From NCBI RefSeq assembly GCF_039541915.1, contig NZ_BAABHD010000028.1, forward strand, positions 62,001 to 126,000: a stretch of DNA of 64,000 nt. The letters run 5' to 3'. The DNA comes from Nibrella saemangeumensis. Its GTDB lineage: Bacteria > Bacteroidota > Bacteroidia > Cytophagales > Spirosomataceae. Both the position numbers and the translations under genes were made by a program. Positions 1-8,664 of the stretch are shown here, piece by piece. A model generated the notes under the pieces. The model did not search any database. It had not been told where the DNA came from and saw only the letters and a list, made by a program, of their open reading frames with translations. The stretch's first letter is position 1. Each line of letters starts with the position of its first letter.

Positions 1-1
1 C

Positions 2-742
2 AACTTTCACAGTTTCTACGCCAACGCTTTTGGAGAAGGCTCCCGCACCATCAATGAAAGCGGAGCGTACGTAGGTATAAAATATTCTGTATACCGAAAG
101 TTTTCAGTAGCCGGGTTTATTGACCGTTTCCGTTTTCCCTGGCTGCGTTATCTGGTTGATTCGCCTTCGCGAGGGCATGATTTTTTGCTACAGGCAGTTT
201 ATACCCCAACGAAAAAATTGTCGTTTCACGCCAGCTATCACGAGGAGCATAAGCAGAAGAACCGTCCTGGTAGTAAAACCACGCCAAAGGAGGTAACAGG
301 TACGACTCGCCGGGTATTGGTGCTAAACGCGGAGTATTCACCCATCTGGGGCTTACAGCTCCGGTCGCGGGTACAATGGGGGAGCTTCCGGTATATCGGT
401 GCCGATCCGTCTGAAGGCTTTGCGCTAATTCAGGATGCTTCCTATGACCGGGGAAGGTGGAGTATCAGCGGGCGTATGGCTTTTTTCGGTACTGATGATT
501 ATGATAGCCGGCAATATGCCTACGAGCGCGATGTGCTGTACGCCTTCTCGTTTCCGGCTTATAACAATCGGGGTAAACGCCAATACCTGATGGTACAATA
601 TGCCGTGAACCGGCACCTCGATGTGTGGCTGCGATGGTCCCGTACTCATCTATCAAATCAGCAAACCATTGGCTCTGACCTCGACAAAATTAATGCTCCT
701 CACCAGTCAGAGATGAAGGTTCAGGCTCGCTGGCGCTTTTAA
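2..742 (+). CDS. C-terminal part of an outer-membrane protein (5' end outside window)
   Basis: The frame is open from the first bases of the window to TAA at 740-742, so only the last 246 codons are present. The visible part consists of alternating aromatic/polar strands typical of a Bacteroidota outer-membrane beta-barrel (for example the stretches around QARWRF at the very end and VQYAVNRHLDVWLRW before it). The protein ends in a C-terminal phenylalanine, as barrel proteins often do. The only internal ATG-type start (185) lies inside continuous barrel-like sequence, so I treat it as internal. Large helix-hairpin-helix outer-membrane proteins of this phylum end in a similar way, but the domain that would prove this lies upstream. 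Function unknown. Confidence 0.7.
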   Translation, partial: NFHSFYANAFGEGSRTINESGAYVGIKYSVYRKFSVAGFIDRFRFPWLRYLVDSPSRGHDFLLQAVYTPTKKLSFHASYHEEHKQKNRPGSKTTPKEVTGTTRRVLVLNAEYSPIWGLQLRSRVQWGSFRYIGADPSEGFALIQDASYDRGRWSISGRMAFFGTDDYDSRQYAYERDVLYAFSFPAYNNRGKRQYLMVQYAVNRHLDVWLRWSRTHLSNQQTIGSDLDKINAPHQSEMKVQARWRF

Positions 743-784
743 TTGACAACACTGGTCCTAGTTCGTCAGTTTATAGATACAGGC

Positions 785-815
785 TTTCGAAATCTTTACA
801 AAACGAATAAATTTG
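785..815 (+). promoter_or_regulatory. Candidate Bacteroidota promoter for the small gene at 846
   Basis: TAAATTTG at 808-815 matches the Bacteroidota -7 consensus TAnnTTTG. At the expected distance upstream (785-787) there is TTT where TTG is the consensus, so the -33 element is weak. A transcript starting near 821 would give the small ORF at 846 a leader of about 25 nt. Confidence 0.4.
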
Positions 816-845
816 CATTCCGCCAAGGAAGTATGTAACTAACAC

Positions 846-1007
846 ATGAGAGAAAGAAACAATTTTCAACTATTAGAGCGCATTATAATGTCATTTGTTT
901 TACTGGTTGCGTTTCTACTGCTCATTATTCCCGTAAGTCTTCTGCGCTGGATTGCTACGAGGGAGTTGGTACTCCGAAGGTTTGGTAAACCAATTGCCTC
1001 CAACTAA
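846..1007 (+). CDS. Small single-pass membrane protein, 53 aa, unknown function
   Basis: ATG at 846 to TAA at 1005-1007, 53 residues. The N-terminus is short and charged (MRERNNFQLLERII). A hydrophobic segment of about 20 residues follows (roughly 13-34, rich in V, L, F and I and ending at a proline). The tail is basic (RWIATRELVLRRFGKP). This is the normal layout of a single-pass inner-membrane protein with a positive cytoplasmic tail. A good TAnnTTTG element lies 30 bp upstream, and the next gene is convergent. It falls below a 60-residue cutoff and is easily missed. I do not recognise the family. It could be a chance ORF, but the promoter, the codon-position pattern and the clean TM/charge layout favour a real gene. 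Confidence 0.55.
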   Translation: MRERNNFQLLERIIMSFVLLVAFLLLIIPVSLLRWIATRELVLRRFGKPIASN

Positions 1008-1023
1008 TTTATGTTACGCATTC

Positions 1024-1917
1024 TCAGTCACGAATTGCCTCTTGCGATACCCGCACGGTCCGATTTCGGACGGCCGACGCAATAAAGAAGCCCGTCGCTT
1101 TAGGCCCGCTCGCGTTAGCATTCACGACATTGGTAGGTACATTAGCCGGTGGGGTTGCGAATAATCCACCGTTGGAAACCTGCTCCCGCAGTTCCAGAAA
1201 AAAGTAAAAAGCTTCGGGGGTGATGGACTGGATCTCAACCGTCACCGTATCGTTTTCGGCATAAAAATTCTCAGGATTAATAGATTGGCGAATCGGTCGG
1301 ATAAACAGTAATCCATCTGTATTTCCGCTGCCGTTGAAGGCACCGTCATATGTAACAACCAGATCGTTAGGGCGGTTTTGTAAGACGCCGTTCCGGAAAA
1401 AGCGAATCCGGGCGTAGTCGGGCGCTCCCGCTGGATCCCGGGCAAAAAACTCAGCCTGGTATCCTTCTTCAGCATTTGGCAGTGGACTTACCTTCTCCTT
1501 CCTGAAAATAATAGAGTCAACCGTCGGTACGCGGTTCATGCGGGAGAGCGATTGATATTCCTCTCCCTGATACTGAATGCGAAGCACATATGTACGGCCA
1601 ATCTGTCCCAGGGTGTCGGTAGTTGTGGGCTGCCAGGTGTAATTGCCGTCATTATCCGGATCGGTAAACTGATAAATCCTGCCGGTATTATCAGTCACCG
1701 TTACAACAGCTCCCGTAGCGGCAGGTGTTGGACGATTGGCCAAATATGGCGCTGTTTTGGTCAGGCGGATGGTTTGTACACCCGGTTGGTCGGTTATAAT
1801 GGCGTCAACGGAAAGCTGCTCGGGTCCCTCATCCAGATCAGCCTCAATAACGGTTTCACAACTACTGAAAATCAGTGATCCAACTATGGCTAATAAAAAC
1901 AGAGAATAGTATTTCAT
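1024..1917 (-). CDS. DUF4249 family outer-membrane lipoprotein
   Basis: 297 aa with a lipoprotein-type signal peptide: hydrophobic residues 5-18, then FSSC with Cys20 as the probable lipidation site. The region after the signal (acidic start, then a VDAIITDQPG...IRLTKTAPY pattern and VTVTDNTG) is typical of DUF4249. These Bacteroidota proteins are usually encoded directly after a TonB-dependent receptor. Here the receptor ends 20 bp upstream on the same strand, so the two are almost certainly one operon. The lipoprotein probably sits at the cell surface next to the receptor. The substrate is unknown. Start chosen at the only ATG in front of the signal peptide. Confidence 0.85.
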   Translation of the reverse strand: MKYYSLFLLAIVGSLIFSSCETVIEADLDEGPEQLSVDAIITDQPGVQTIRLTKTAPYLANRPTPAATGAVVTVTDNTGRIYQFTDPDNDGNYTWQPTTTDTLGQIGRTYVLRIQYQGEEYQSLSRMNRVPTVDSIIFRKEKVSPLPNAEEGYQAEFFARDPAGAPDYARIRFFRNGVLQNRPNDLVVTYDGAFNGSGNTDGLLFIRPIRQSINPENFYAENDTVTVEIQSITPEAFYFFLELREQVSNGGLFATPPANVPTNVVNANASGPKATGFFIASAVRNRTVRVSQEAIRD

Positions 1918-1937
1918 GATGAATGGTGTTGGATAGC

Positions 1938-4337
1938 TTAGAACTTAAAGTTGTAGGTAACCGCCGGAATGGCCGTAGCAAAGATGGAATAGCGTACTGC
2001 TTCGGTAATTCGGGGATTATCGGCATTGGCTCGGAAGAATACCGAGAAAGGGTTTTTCCGGGCGTAGACATTATACACCGAAAATACCCAGCTATCCTGA
2101 TTCCGGCGATTGGGCCGGCGCTTACCCTGTAAAGTAGCCGAAAGATCTAGCCGGTGATAGGGAGGAATCCGGTAGTTGTTACGGGCGCCTTCGCTGTTAT
2201 GGGGCGTTACAATACCCTGAAATTCAAACCGATTAGTTGGGAATGTTGCCGGGGTGCCGGTACTTAGTGTAAATGTGGCCGAAAAATTCCATCGCTTAGC
2301 AAATTCCGGGTCATATAGCGTTACAACATTCAGCGTGTGCCGCTTATCAAAACGTGAAGGAAACCAACGTCCCTCATTGACCCCTTCTACCTGGCGTTCG
2401 GTTCTGGCCAGGGTGTAGCTCACCCAGCCGTTAAGTGTTCCTTTATTTTTTTTCACGTAAAACTCGGCTCCGTAGGCCCGGCCTTTGCCGTTCAGCAGAT
2501 CGCCTTCCAGAAACTTGTTCAGGAGCAGGTCGGCTCCATCTATATAGTCAATTTGGTTTTGCAGCCATTTGTAATACACTTCGACAGAGGCTTCGTAGTC
2601 ACTACCAGATGAACCAAAATTTCGGAAATAGCCGGCGGCCAACTGGTCGGCGATCTGCGGCCGAATGTTATTAGTCGACGGTGTCCATACATCAAGCGGA
2701 GTAGAAGCTGTAGTGTTCGAAACCAGGTGTATGTACTGCGCCAGCCGATTGTAGCTCAGTTTCAGTGAGCTTAGGTCCGTCAGCTCATATTTGGCCGAGA
2801 AGCGGGGCTCCCAGTTGCCATACGTTTTAATGGGCTCCAGGCGATCGTAGCGTCGCGTTTGGGCGATAAGCGGAAAACGGCGCTCACCGGCGGGCACATC
2901 GGTCTGGAACGTATAAGCTTCGCCGGGGCCAATGTAGCTGTACAGCGAGTAGCGTAACCCATATTGCAACTGTAGCCGACGACTCACCTGCTGCTCATTG
3001 CCAATGTACAGCGCACTTTCCAGGGCAAATTTGCTGTCGAGTCCGAAGGTACGTACATCGCCAGCGCTGGCGGCTGTTGCCGTACCGGGTCTAAAATCGT
3101 ACAGAATCGCCTGCCCGCCAAACGTCAGTGTATTGTTGCGCAGGAACAGGGTGAAGTCTGGCTTGATGCTATAATTTATGATCCGGGACCTCCAGCGGAA
3201 GTAGTCGCCTTTGTTTTCATCTTTCCGCTTCAAATCACTGTCGAGCAGGTAATCGTAATTGCTGTAGAAAGCGGTGGTGTTCAGAAATAACTTATCGCTG
3301 AATACGTGATTCCATCGAAAGGAGGTGGTGGTATTTCCCCAATTGAAACCGAAGTCAGCGCCAAATACGTCGCGACCAAGATAGCCCGACAGGTACAGTG
3401 TATTTTTATCGTCAATGCGATAATTAGCTTTTGCCGTCAGATCGTAGAAGAAAAACCGGGAGCCTTTCAGATCACCCTTCAGGAACGGCTGAGCCAGAAT
3501 ATCGGCATACGACCGGCGGGCCGCTACAATAAACGAGCCTTTGCCCCCGAACAGTGGCCGTTCGTAGGCCAACCGGCTAAATATTGCGCCGATACCGCCC
3601 GACAGCTCCGGCTTTTTGGCGTTGCCCTCTTTCATGCGCACGTCTAAGATCGAAGAAATACGTCCGCCGTACTGCGCTGGTACACCTCCTTTAATGAGCT
3701 TGACATCTTTAACCGCATCCGGGTTAAATACCGAAAAGAAGCCGAACAAATGAGACGAGTTATACACCGGTGCTTCGTCGAGCAACACCAGATTTTGGTC
3801 GATACTACCTCCGCGGACGTTAAAGCCTGTAGCGCCTTCACCAACCGTACTGACGCCCGGCAGCAACTGAATACTCCGAATTACGTCAACTTCACCGAGC
3901 AGCGCCGGAATGCGCTGAATGGTCTTCATCTCGATTTTGTTAACGCTCATCTCGATATTCTTCACATTATCGTCTTCGCGGGTTGTCGATATAACTACCT
4001 CTTGCAATTCGCGGCCCTCTTCTTTTAGCTCGATATCCAGCCGGACATTCTGGGCGGAAAGCGTAACCGGCAACGTCTGTCTACCATACCCTACATACGA
4101 AACAACCAGCGTATAAGAGCCCTGGGGTACTGTAATGGCATAAAATCCATAGTTATTCGTAACGGCGCCGGTACCGAGTTCTTTCACATACACCGATACG
4201 CCGATGAGCCCCTCAGCATTAGCCGCATCTTTAACATAGCCGCTGATGGTTAATTTATCCTGAGCATATACGGAGGAAGTAAATAGAAGAATACTGCTAA
4301 ACCAAATCAGCAGACTAATGCATACAGTATATTTCAT
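1938..4337 (-). CDS. TonB-dependent receptor with carboxypeptidase-regulatory-like domain
   Basis: 799 aa. Signal peptide at about 1-25, ending SVYAQ. A CarboxypepD_reg-like beta-sandwich follows at about 28-110 (ISGYVKDAANAEGLIGVSVYV, then a YGFYAITVPQGSYTL segment). The plug domain at about 130-235 shows LPGVSTVGEGATGFNVRGGSIDQ and a GGVPAQYGGRISS motif. The rest is a beta-barrel ending in YNFKF. Energised transport of an unknown ligand across the outer membrane is the family role. It is co-transcribed with the DUF4249 lipoprotein 20 bp downstream, a common Bacteroidota pairing that is distinct from classic SusC/SusD (no SusD here). Confidence 0.9.
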   Translation of the reverse strand: MKYTVCISLLIWFSSILLFTSSVYAQDKLTISGYVKDAANAEGLIGVSVYVKELGTGAVTNNYGFYAITVPQGSYTLVVSYVGYGRQTLPVTLSAQNVRLDIELKEEGRELQEVVISTTREDDNVKNIEMSVNKIEMKTIQRIPALLGEVDVIRSIQLLPGVSTVGEGATGFNVRGGSIDQNLVLLDEAPVYNSSHLFGFFSVFNPDAVKDVKLIKGGVPAQYGGRISSILDVRMKEGNAKKPELSGGIGAIFSRLAYERPLFGGKGSFIVAARRSYADILAQPFLKGDLKGSRFFFYDLTAKANYRIDDKNTLYLSGYLGRDVFGADFGFNWGNTTTSFRWNHVFSDKLFLNTTAFYSNYDYLLDSDLKRKDENKGDYFRWRSRIINYSIKPDFTLFLRNNTLTFGGQAILYDFRPGTATAASAGDVRTFGLDSKFALESALYIGNEQQVSRRLQLQYGLRYSLYSYIGPGEAYTFQTDVPAGERRFPLIAQTRRYDRLEPIKTYGNWEPRFSAKYELTDLSSLKLSYNRLAQYIHLVSNTTASTPLDVWTPSTNNIRPQIADQLAAGYFRNFGSSGSDYEASVEVYYKWLQNQIDYIDGADLLLNKFLEGDLLNGKGRAYGAEFYVKKNKGTLNGWVSYTLARTERQVEGVNEGRWFPSRFDKRHTLNVVTLYDPEFAKRWNFSATFTLSTGTPATFPTNRFEFQGIVTPHNSEGARNNYRIPPYHRLDLSATLQGKRRPNRRNQDSWVFSVYNVYARKNPFSVFFRANADNPRITEAVRYSIFATAIPAVTYNFKF

Positions 4338-4715
4338 GACAAGTTATTCAGGGGATAAACGGATAACTGTTCCGTATCGATTTTGTTACAGATTTATCAA
4401 AACTATCGACAAAAACTAATACGGAACATAATTATTGGACTAACCGGCGAAAACGGGGGGCTAACTTTACAATTACTAGGACAAAAGAAATAAGTACAAA
4501 AGTTAACTAACAAAAAAAATGGACTGACGATCCATATACGTTACCGGAATATTTCTATTAGCCTGTCATATTTTCTCATCTAGCAATGACCACCTGAAAC
4601 AGTTAATATGACATTAACTTTAGTAGCTGCTATTGCAGATAATTTGGCTTTTCTATATTTTCACAGAACAAATCACCTCTTTAGTCCAGAGGTTAAGGCT
4701 TGTACTTACCGTAAC
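4338..4715. other. Divergent intergenic region between TonB receptor and S41 peptidase
   Basis: 378 bp, AT-rich, with no convincing ORF or structured RNA. Minus-strand promoter candidate: CAAAACTA at 4398-4405, which reads TAGTTTTG (TAnnTTTG) towards the receptor. Plus-strand candidate: TTG at 4633-4635, an 18-bp gap, then TATATTTT at 4654-4661, one base off the -7 consensus and 54 bp ahead of the S41 start. An in-frame ATG at 4608 would add 36 residues before the signal peptide. I reject it because it would lie upstream of this promoter and bury the signal. Confidence 0.4.
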
Positions 4716-6215
4716 ATGAAGAAGATTGCCCTGTGGTTGATGGTGGCCGGATGTTGGATGGGCGCAGGATTCCTGTCGGCTTCGGCCCAAACGCTTTCCC
4801 CGGAGCAGGCTCACGAAGACCTGCTTTTTCTAAAACATAAGCTTGATATACTGCACCCCGGCCTGGGGTATTATACGCCAAAAGCGCGGGTAGAGCAGAT
4901 TTTTGATTCCCTTTATAATCACATTAATGCTCCCGTTGATTATTTGGGGTTCTTCCACCACGTTAGCCCGCTCATCAGCACCCTGAAAGATGGGCATACC
5001 AACCTGAACCACCGCAAGAACTTTATTGACAAATCGACCCGTTTTGTGCCTTTCTATATCCGTGAGGCTGACGGAAAATATTACATCAGTCACAACATGT
5101 CGGCGGACACCTCTCTCCGGCGCGGCACAGAACTGGTTACACTCAATGGCCGAACCCTGGGTGACCTGCACCGGCTGCTGATGGACGTCGACCGCTCGGG
5201 TTCCGATGGTGATAACCTCACCGGCCGCAAACAGTGGAGCCTGATCCAGTTTGCCGACTACTATGCCTCCTGGTTTGGATCTACAGACTCCATTGCCGTT
5301 CAATATCGCCTGCCGACCGACACGCTGCTGCGTCAGACAAAACTGGCCTGTCCGACGGCCGCCACCTTCCGATCGGTTTTTCAGAAGCGGTACCGTAACG
5401 AAATCGACCGCCGGCCGAACCTGTCGGTGCGGATGGTAGACACCCTGACCCGAACCGCCGTCCTGCGTGTCTCTACGTTCATGGGCCCGAAAAAATACGA
5501 TCCGTTGCAAATCGCCTTCAAGAAAAAGCTGAAGCAGGCTTTTCAGCAGATTCAGGATCAGAAAGTCGAAAACCTGATTCTGGATGTGCAGAACAACGGC
5601 GGTGGCGTAGTGCTGAACTCGGCCCGGCTACTGCAATACTGGATGCCGAAGCCGTTCCGGATCATGGAACACGAGCAAATGAAGGTGGCCGCCCGTCGGG
5701 AACTGGTTAACCGCTGGAATCCGCTATCGGCCATTCAGTTCAGTCTGCTCTATAAAAAAGACGGCTATGGCGGCTTTTCAGAGCGTGCGACCCGGCGCCA
5801 GTACCGGCCACGCAAGCATATGGCCTTCAAAGGCAATCTGTACTTTCTGATGAATGGGGGCTCGTTTTCGGCCACTACCTCGGTGTTGTCCAAAACGCTG
5901 GATGCCGGTATGGGTACCTACGTGGGCGAAGCCTGCGGGGGTGCTTACTGGGGTGATTTTGCCGGTCATTTCAAAACGGTAACACTGCCCAATTCACGGC
6001 TGCAGGTACGCATTCCACTGAAGAAACTTACCCATGCGGTTAATCCCGGAAAGGCCAATGGTTTTAATGTAGAACCCGACTTTACGGTCGGCCGCACCTA
6101 CGAGGATGTGTTATCCGGACGCGACTATATGCTCAACTACACCCTGAATCTGATTCGCGACGGTATTGTTGTTCGTAAACCGCTTACGACCCGTCCGTTG
6201 CAGGCATTGCGTTAA
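4716..6215 (+). CDS. S41 family peptidase (C-terminal-processing/tricorn-like), secreted
   Basis: 499 aa from ATG 4716. This start puts a clean signal peptide first (MKKIALWLMVAG..., cleavage after SASAQ). An N-terminal helical region (EQAHEDLLFLKHKLDILHPG) is the usual start of Bacteroidota S41 proteins. The catalytic C-terminal domain runs from about residue 280: strand NLILDVQNNGGG, then MNGGSFSATT with the likely nucleophile Ser385, then GEACGG. The family are serine peptidases that act in the periplasm or outside the cell, but the substrate here is unknown. I see no clear PDZ domain. It is transcribed alone, and the exonuclease gene follows after only 16 bp. Confidence 0.88.
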   Translation: MKKIALWLMVAGCWMGAGFLSASAQTLSPEQAHEDLLFLKHKLDILHPGLGYYTPKARVEQIFDSLYNHINAPVDYLGFFHHVSPLISTLKDGHTNLNHRKNFIDKSTRFVPFYIREADGKYYISHNMSADTSLRRGTELVTLNGRTLGDLHRLLMDVDRSGSDGDNLTGRKQWSLIQFADYYASWFGSTDSIAVQYRLPTDTLLRQTKLACPTAATFRSVFQKRYRNEIDRRPNLSVRMVDTLTRTAVLRVSTFMGPKKYDPLQIAFKKKLKQAFQQIQDQKVENLILDVQNNGGGVVLNSARLLQYWMPKPFRIMEHEQMKVAARRELVNRWNPLSAIQFSLLYKKDGYGGFSERATRRQYRPRKHMAFKGNLYFLMNGGSFSATTSVLSKTLDAGMGTYVGEACGGAYWGDFAGHFKTVTLPNSRLQVRIPLKKLTHAVNPGKANGFNVEPDFTVGRTYEDVLSGRDYMLNYTLNLIRDGIVVRKPLTTRPLQALR

Positions 6216-6231
6216 TTGCGTATTTTTAAGC

Positions 6232-6780
6232 GTGTATTGTATTGTTGATGTCGAGACTACCGGCGGGGTTAATGGACCCTCCCGGCTTACTGAAATAGCG
6301 CTGATTCGCCATGATGGCCAGCAGGTAGTGGATTCATTCCATACCCTGCTGAACCCTGGCTGCTCCATCCCGCCGTTTATCAGCCGCCTGACCGGTATCA
6401 CTAACGCCATGGTAGTAGATGCGCCTACGTTCGATACGGTAGCCGTCAAGGTGCAGCGCATCACCCAGGATGCCATTTTTGTCGCTCATAACGTAAGCTT
6501 TGACTTTGGCTTTCTGCGCAAGGAACTAAACTGGGTGGGGCATGACTTTCTCCGCCGGACCCTCTGCACGGTCAAGCTGAGCCGTAAGATCTTTCCGGGT
6601 TTACCTTCGTATAGCCTGGGCAACCTGTGTTACTCCCTGAGCATTCCCGTTTCTAACCGCCATCGGGCTTACGGCGACGCAACCGCTACGGTTCAGTTGT
6701 TTGAATTGCTCCTGCAAAACGACCGCCGGGGCCTGATTCCCCGCAACTGGCCGGCTCCCACTTTACTATCCTCTTCATAA
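6232..6780 (+). CDS. DnaQ-like 3'-5' exonuclease (DEDDh family)
   Basis: 182 aa if started at GTG 6232. An upstream in-frame start at 6166 would overlap the S41 gene by 50 bp and add unfamiliar sequence. The GTG places the first motif where the family has it. Exo I is DVETTG (Asp6, Glu8). Exo II is HNVSFDFGF (Asn87, Asp91). Exo III is HRAYGDA (His144, Asp149). All four metal-binding acids and the general-base histidine are present, so the enzyme should be active. It could be a proofreading epsilon-type subunit or a stand-alone DNA/RNA trimming nuclease. Many Bacteroidota relatives carry a fused GIY-YIG domain, which is absent here. Confidence 0.85.
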   Translation: MYCIVDVETTGGVNGPSRLTEIALIRHDGQQVVDSFHTLLNPGCSIPPFISRLTGITNAMVVDAPTFDTVAVKVQRITQDAIFVAHNVSFDFGFLRKELNWVGHDFLRRTLCTVKLSRKIFPGLPSYSLGNLCYSLSIPVSNRHRAYGDATATVQLFELLLQNDRRGLIPRNWPAPTLLSSS

Positions 6781-6830
6781 CATAGTGTTGCCTGTGCCGG
6801 TTGTTCTGCTAAAGCGACAGCTAACTGAGT

Positions 6831-7946
6831 ATGGAGAACAACCCGCGTAAACTAGGTCTGGGGGTAATCGGCATGGGCGGATTTGGCCTGTTTGCCACGC
6901 AGCATTTTTTACAAATACCGAATACCCGGCTGGTAGCCATTGCCGGAACCCACCGCGAAGCGGCCCTTGCTGCCGCTCTGCGCTTTAGGGCTGAACAGTT
7001 GGAAAGCCTGACTGACCTGGTGAATCATCCGGAGGTTGACCTGATTTATATTGCTACGCCCCCGTTCCTGCACTACGAGCAGGCAATGCTTTGCCTCAAC
7101 GCCGGTAAGCACGTCATCTGCGAGAAACCCCTTGCCACTACAGCCGAACACGGCAAAGAGATGCTGGAAACAGCCCGGCAAAAGGGGTTGCTGATGGTTA
7201 CTAACCTGATGCAACGGTACAACCCCCTGTTTGAGCGCATCCGCCACCTAATCGAAAAAAAGCTGCTGGGCGATATGCTGCACGGCTATTTCGAGAACTA
7301 CGCGGCCGACGAGGGTCTCTCTGCCGACCACTGGTTCTGGGACCGGTCGAAAAGCGGAGGTATTTTTGTTGAACATGGCGTCCATTTTTTCGATATGTTC
7401 GCCGGCTGGCTGGGCGAGGGAGAGGTAAAAGCCGCTCAGGCAGTTAAACGTCCCGGAACTGATACTGAAGATCAGGTTAACTGTACTGTCCAGTATGGCG
7501 ATGTGCTGGTTAACTACTACCACGGCTTTACCCAGCCCGGCCGTATGGACCGCCAGGAAATGCGGCTTCTGTTTGAGCGGGGAGATATTACGCTTTACGA
7601 ATGGATACCCACGCGCATGGTGCTGCGGTGTGTGGCCGATGAGACCACGACCCGCGCCCTGATAGACCTGTTTCCGGGCGCCCGCCTGGACGTAAGTGGC
7701 AGCTTCGGCGGAGCACAGCGGGCCATGCGGGGGCGTCATAAAGAAATTGACGCCTACCAGCAAATTCAGATCAGCTACGGTTACGACGAGCAGAAGATGC
7801 ACCTCTATGGTGAGATCCTGCGATTAATGTTTCGTGATCAGCTTGCGGCTATACATCACCCCGAAACCCACCGGAAAGTTACGGAGCAGAACGGCTACCA
7901 ATCGCTTCTAACAGCCCTGGAGGCTGATCGCCTTGCGCATTCCTGA
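6831..7946 (+). CDS. Gfo/Idh/MocA family NAD(P)-dependent oxidoreductase
   Basis: 371 aa. The N-terminal Rossmann fold begins GVIGMGGFG (residues 11-19, glycine-rich nucleotide loop). The family motif EKP is at 98-100 with the catalytic-region Lys99. The C-terminal substrate domain has SGGIFVEHGVHFFD, whose second histidine matches the conserved family histidine. These enzymes oxidise or reduce sugars, inositols or related polyols. The substrate cannot be read from the sequence. There is no obvious sugar-use partner nearby, and a hairpin follows at 7954-7992, so it is probably a single transcription unit. Confidence 0.85.
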   Translation: MENNPRKLGLGVIGMGGFGLFATQHFLQIPNTRLVAIAGTHREAALAAALRFRAEQLESLTDLVNHPEVDLIYIATPPFLHYEQAMLCLNAGKHVICEKPLATTAEHGKEMLETARQKGLLMVTNLMQRYNPLFERIRHLIEKKLLGDMLHGYFENYAADEGLSADHWFWDRSKSGGIFVEHGVHFFDMFAGWLGEGEVKAAQAVKRPGTDTEDQVNCTVQYGDVLVNYYHGFTQPGRMDRQEMRLLFERGDITLYEWIPTRMVLRCVADETTTRALIDLFPGARLDVSGSFGGAQRAMRGRHKEIDAYQQIQISYGYDEQKMHLYGEILRLMFRDQLAAIHHPETHRKVTEQNGYQSLLTALEADRLAHS

Positions 7947-7953
7947 TTGTTGT

Positions 7954-7992
7954 GAGCACCCTTACCGCTTGTCTTTAACGGTAAGGGCGCTC
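7954..7992. terminator. Strong hairpin after the oxidoreductase gene
   Basis: Left arm 7954-7967 and right arm 7979-7992 match at 13 of 14 positions with an 11-nt loop. No clear T-run follows, so it may stabilise the 3' end rather than act as a textbook intrinsic terminator. Confidence 0.5.
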
Positions 7993-8034
7993 CGCAGATG
8001 GGCATAACAGAAAAACTATTAATTTGCTTCTCCT

Positions 8035-8664
8035 ATGGAGAAGCATCTGCCCTTATTTCCGCTAAATCTGGTTGTCTATCCCGGCGAAGACCTGAATTTG
8101 CACATCTTTGAGCCCCGGTACCGGCAATTGATCAACGAATGCCTGGACGAGGACAAAACGTTCGGTATCCCAGCATTCATTAACAACAAAATGCCCGGCT
8201 ACGGAACCGAAATGCAGGTGGCCGTTCTGCACAAACGTTATGAAGACGGTCGCATGGACATCATGACCAAGGGGCTCTCTATTTTCCGGTTGGTAAACTT
8301 CGAAAATCCGGTGTCCGGCAAATTATATGCGGGTGGACAGGTCGAACCCGTAGAACCCGGCGACCTGGAAAGCGCCTACCTGGATACACTGCTGGAGCGG
8401 CTGGAGCGGCTATACGATTTGTTGCAGATAGAGGTTGATTATGACCCAAAAGCAGAACGGCTTTCTTACCGCATAGCCCATAAAGTTGGCTTATCCATCG
8501 AGCAGGAATATGAACTGCTGACGCTTGGCAGCGAACCCGAACGCCAGCAGTTTCTGATTCATCACCTTAATAAAGTAATTCCGGTAGTAGCCGAGATGGA
8601 GCGCACCAAGCAGCGCATTCGTATGAACGGGCATTTCAAAAACCTTGATCCTCTCAACTTTTAA
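8035..8664 (+). CDS. LON N-terminal substrate-binding domain protein (no protease domain)
   Basis: 209 aa. It starts PLFPLNLVVYPGEDLNLHIFEPRY, the hallmark of the Lon N-terminal (LAN/PUA-like) domain, and continues with MQVAVLHKRY and DIMTKGLSIFRL. There is no ATPase or protease domain, so it is a stand-alone binding protein of the kind found across Bacteroidota, function poorly known. A near-consensus -7 element lies at 8019-8026, 9 bp before the ATG. Its last 11 bp overlap the convergent AI-2E-type gene. Confidence 0.85.
   Translation: MEKHLPLFPLNLVVYPGEDLNLHIFEPRYRQLINECLDEDKTFGIPAFINNKMPGYGTEMQVAVLHKRYEDGRMDIMTKGLSIFRLVNFENPVSGKLYAGGQVEPVEPGDLESAYLDTLLERLERLYDLLQIEVDYDPKAERLSYRIAHKVGLSIEQEYELLTLGSEPERQQFLIHHLNKVIPVVAEMERTKQRIRMNGHFKNLDPLNF

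Noticed and set aside
4830..5510. 226-codon minus-strand frame inside the S41 gene
   Set aside because: Antisense of a clear peptidase gene; no recognisable motif.
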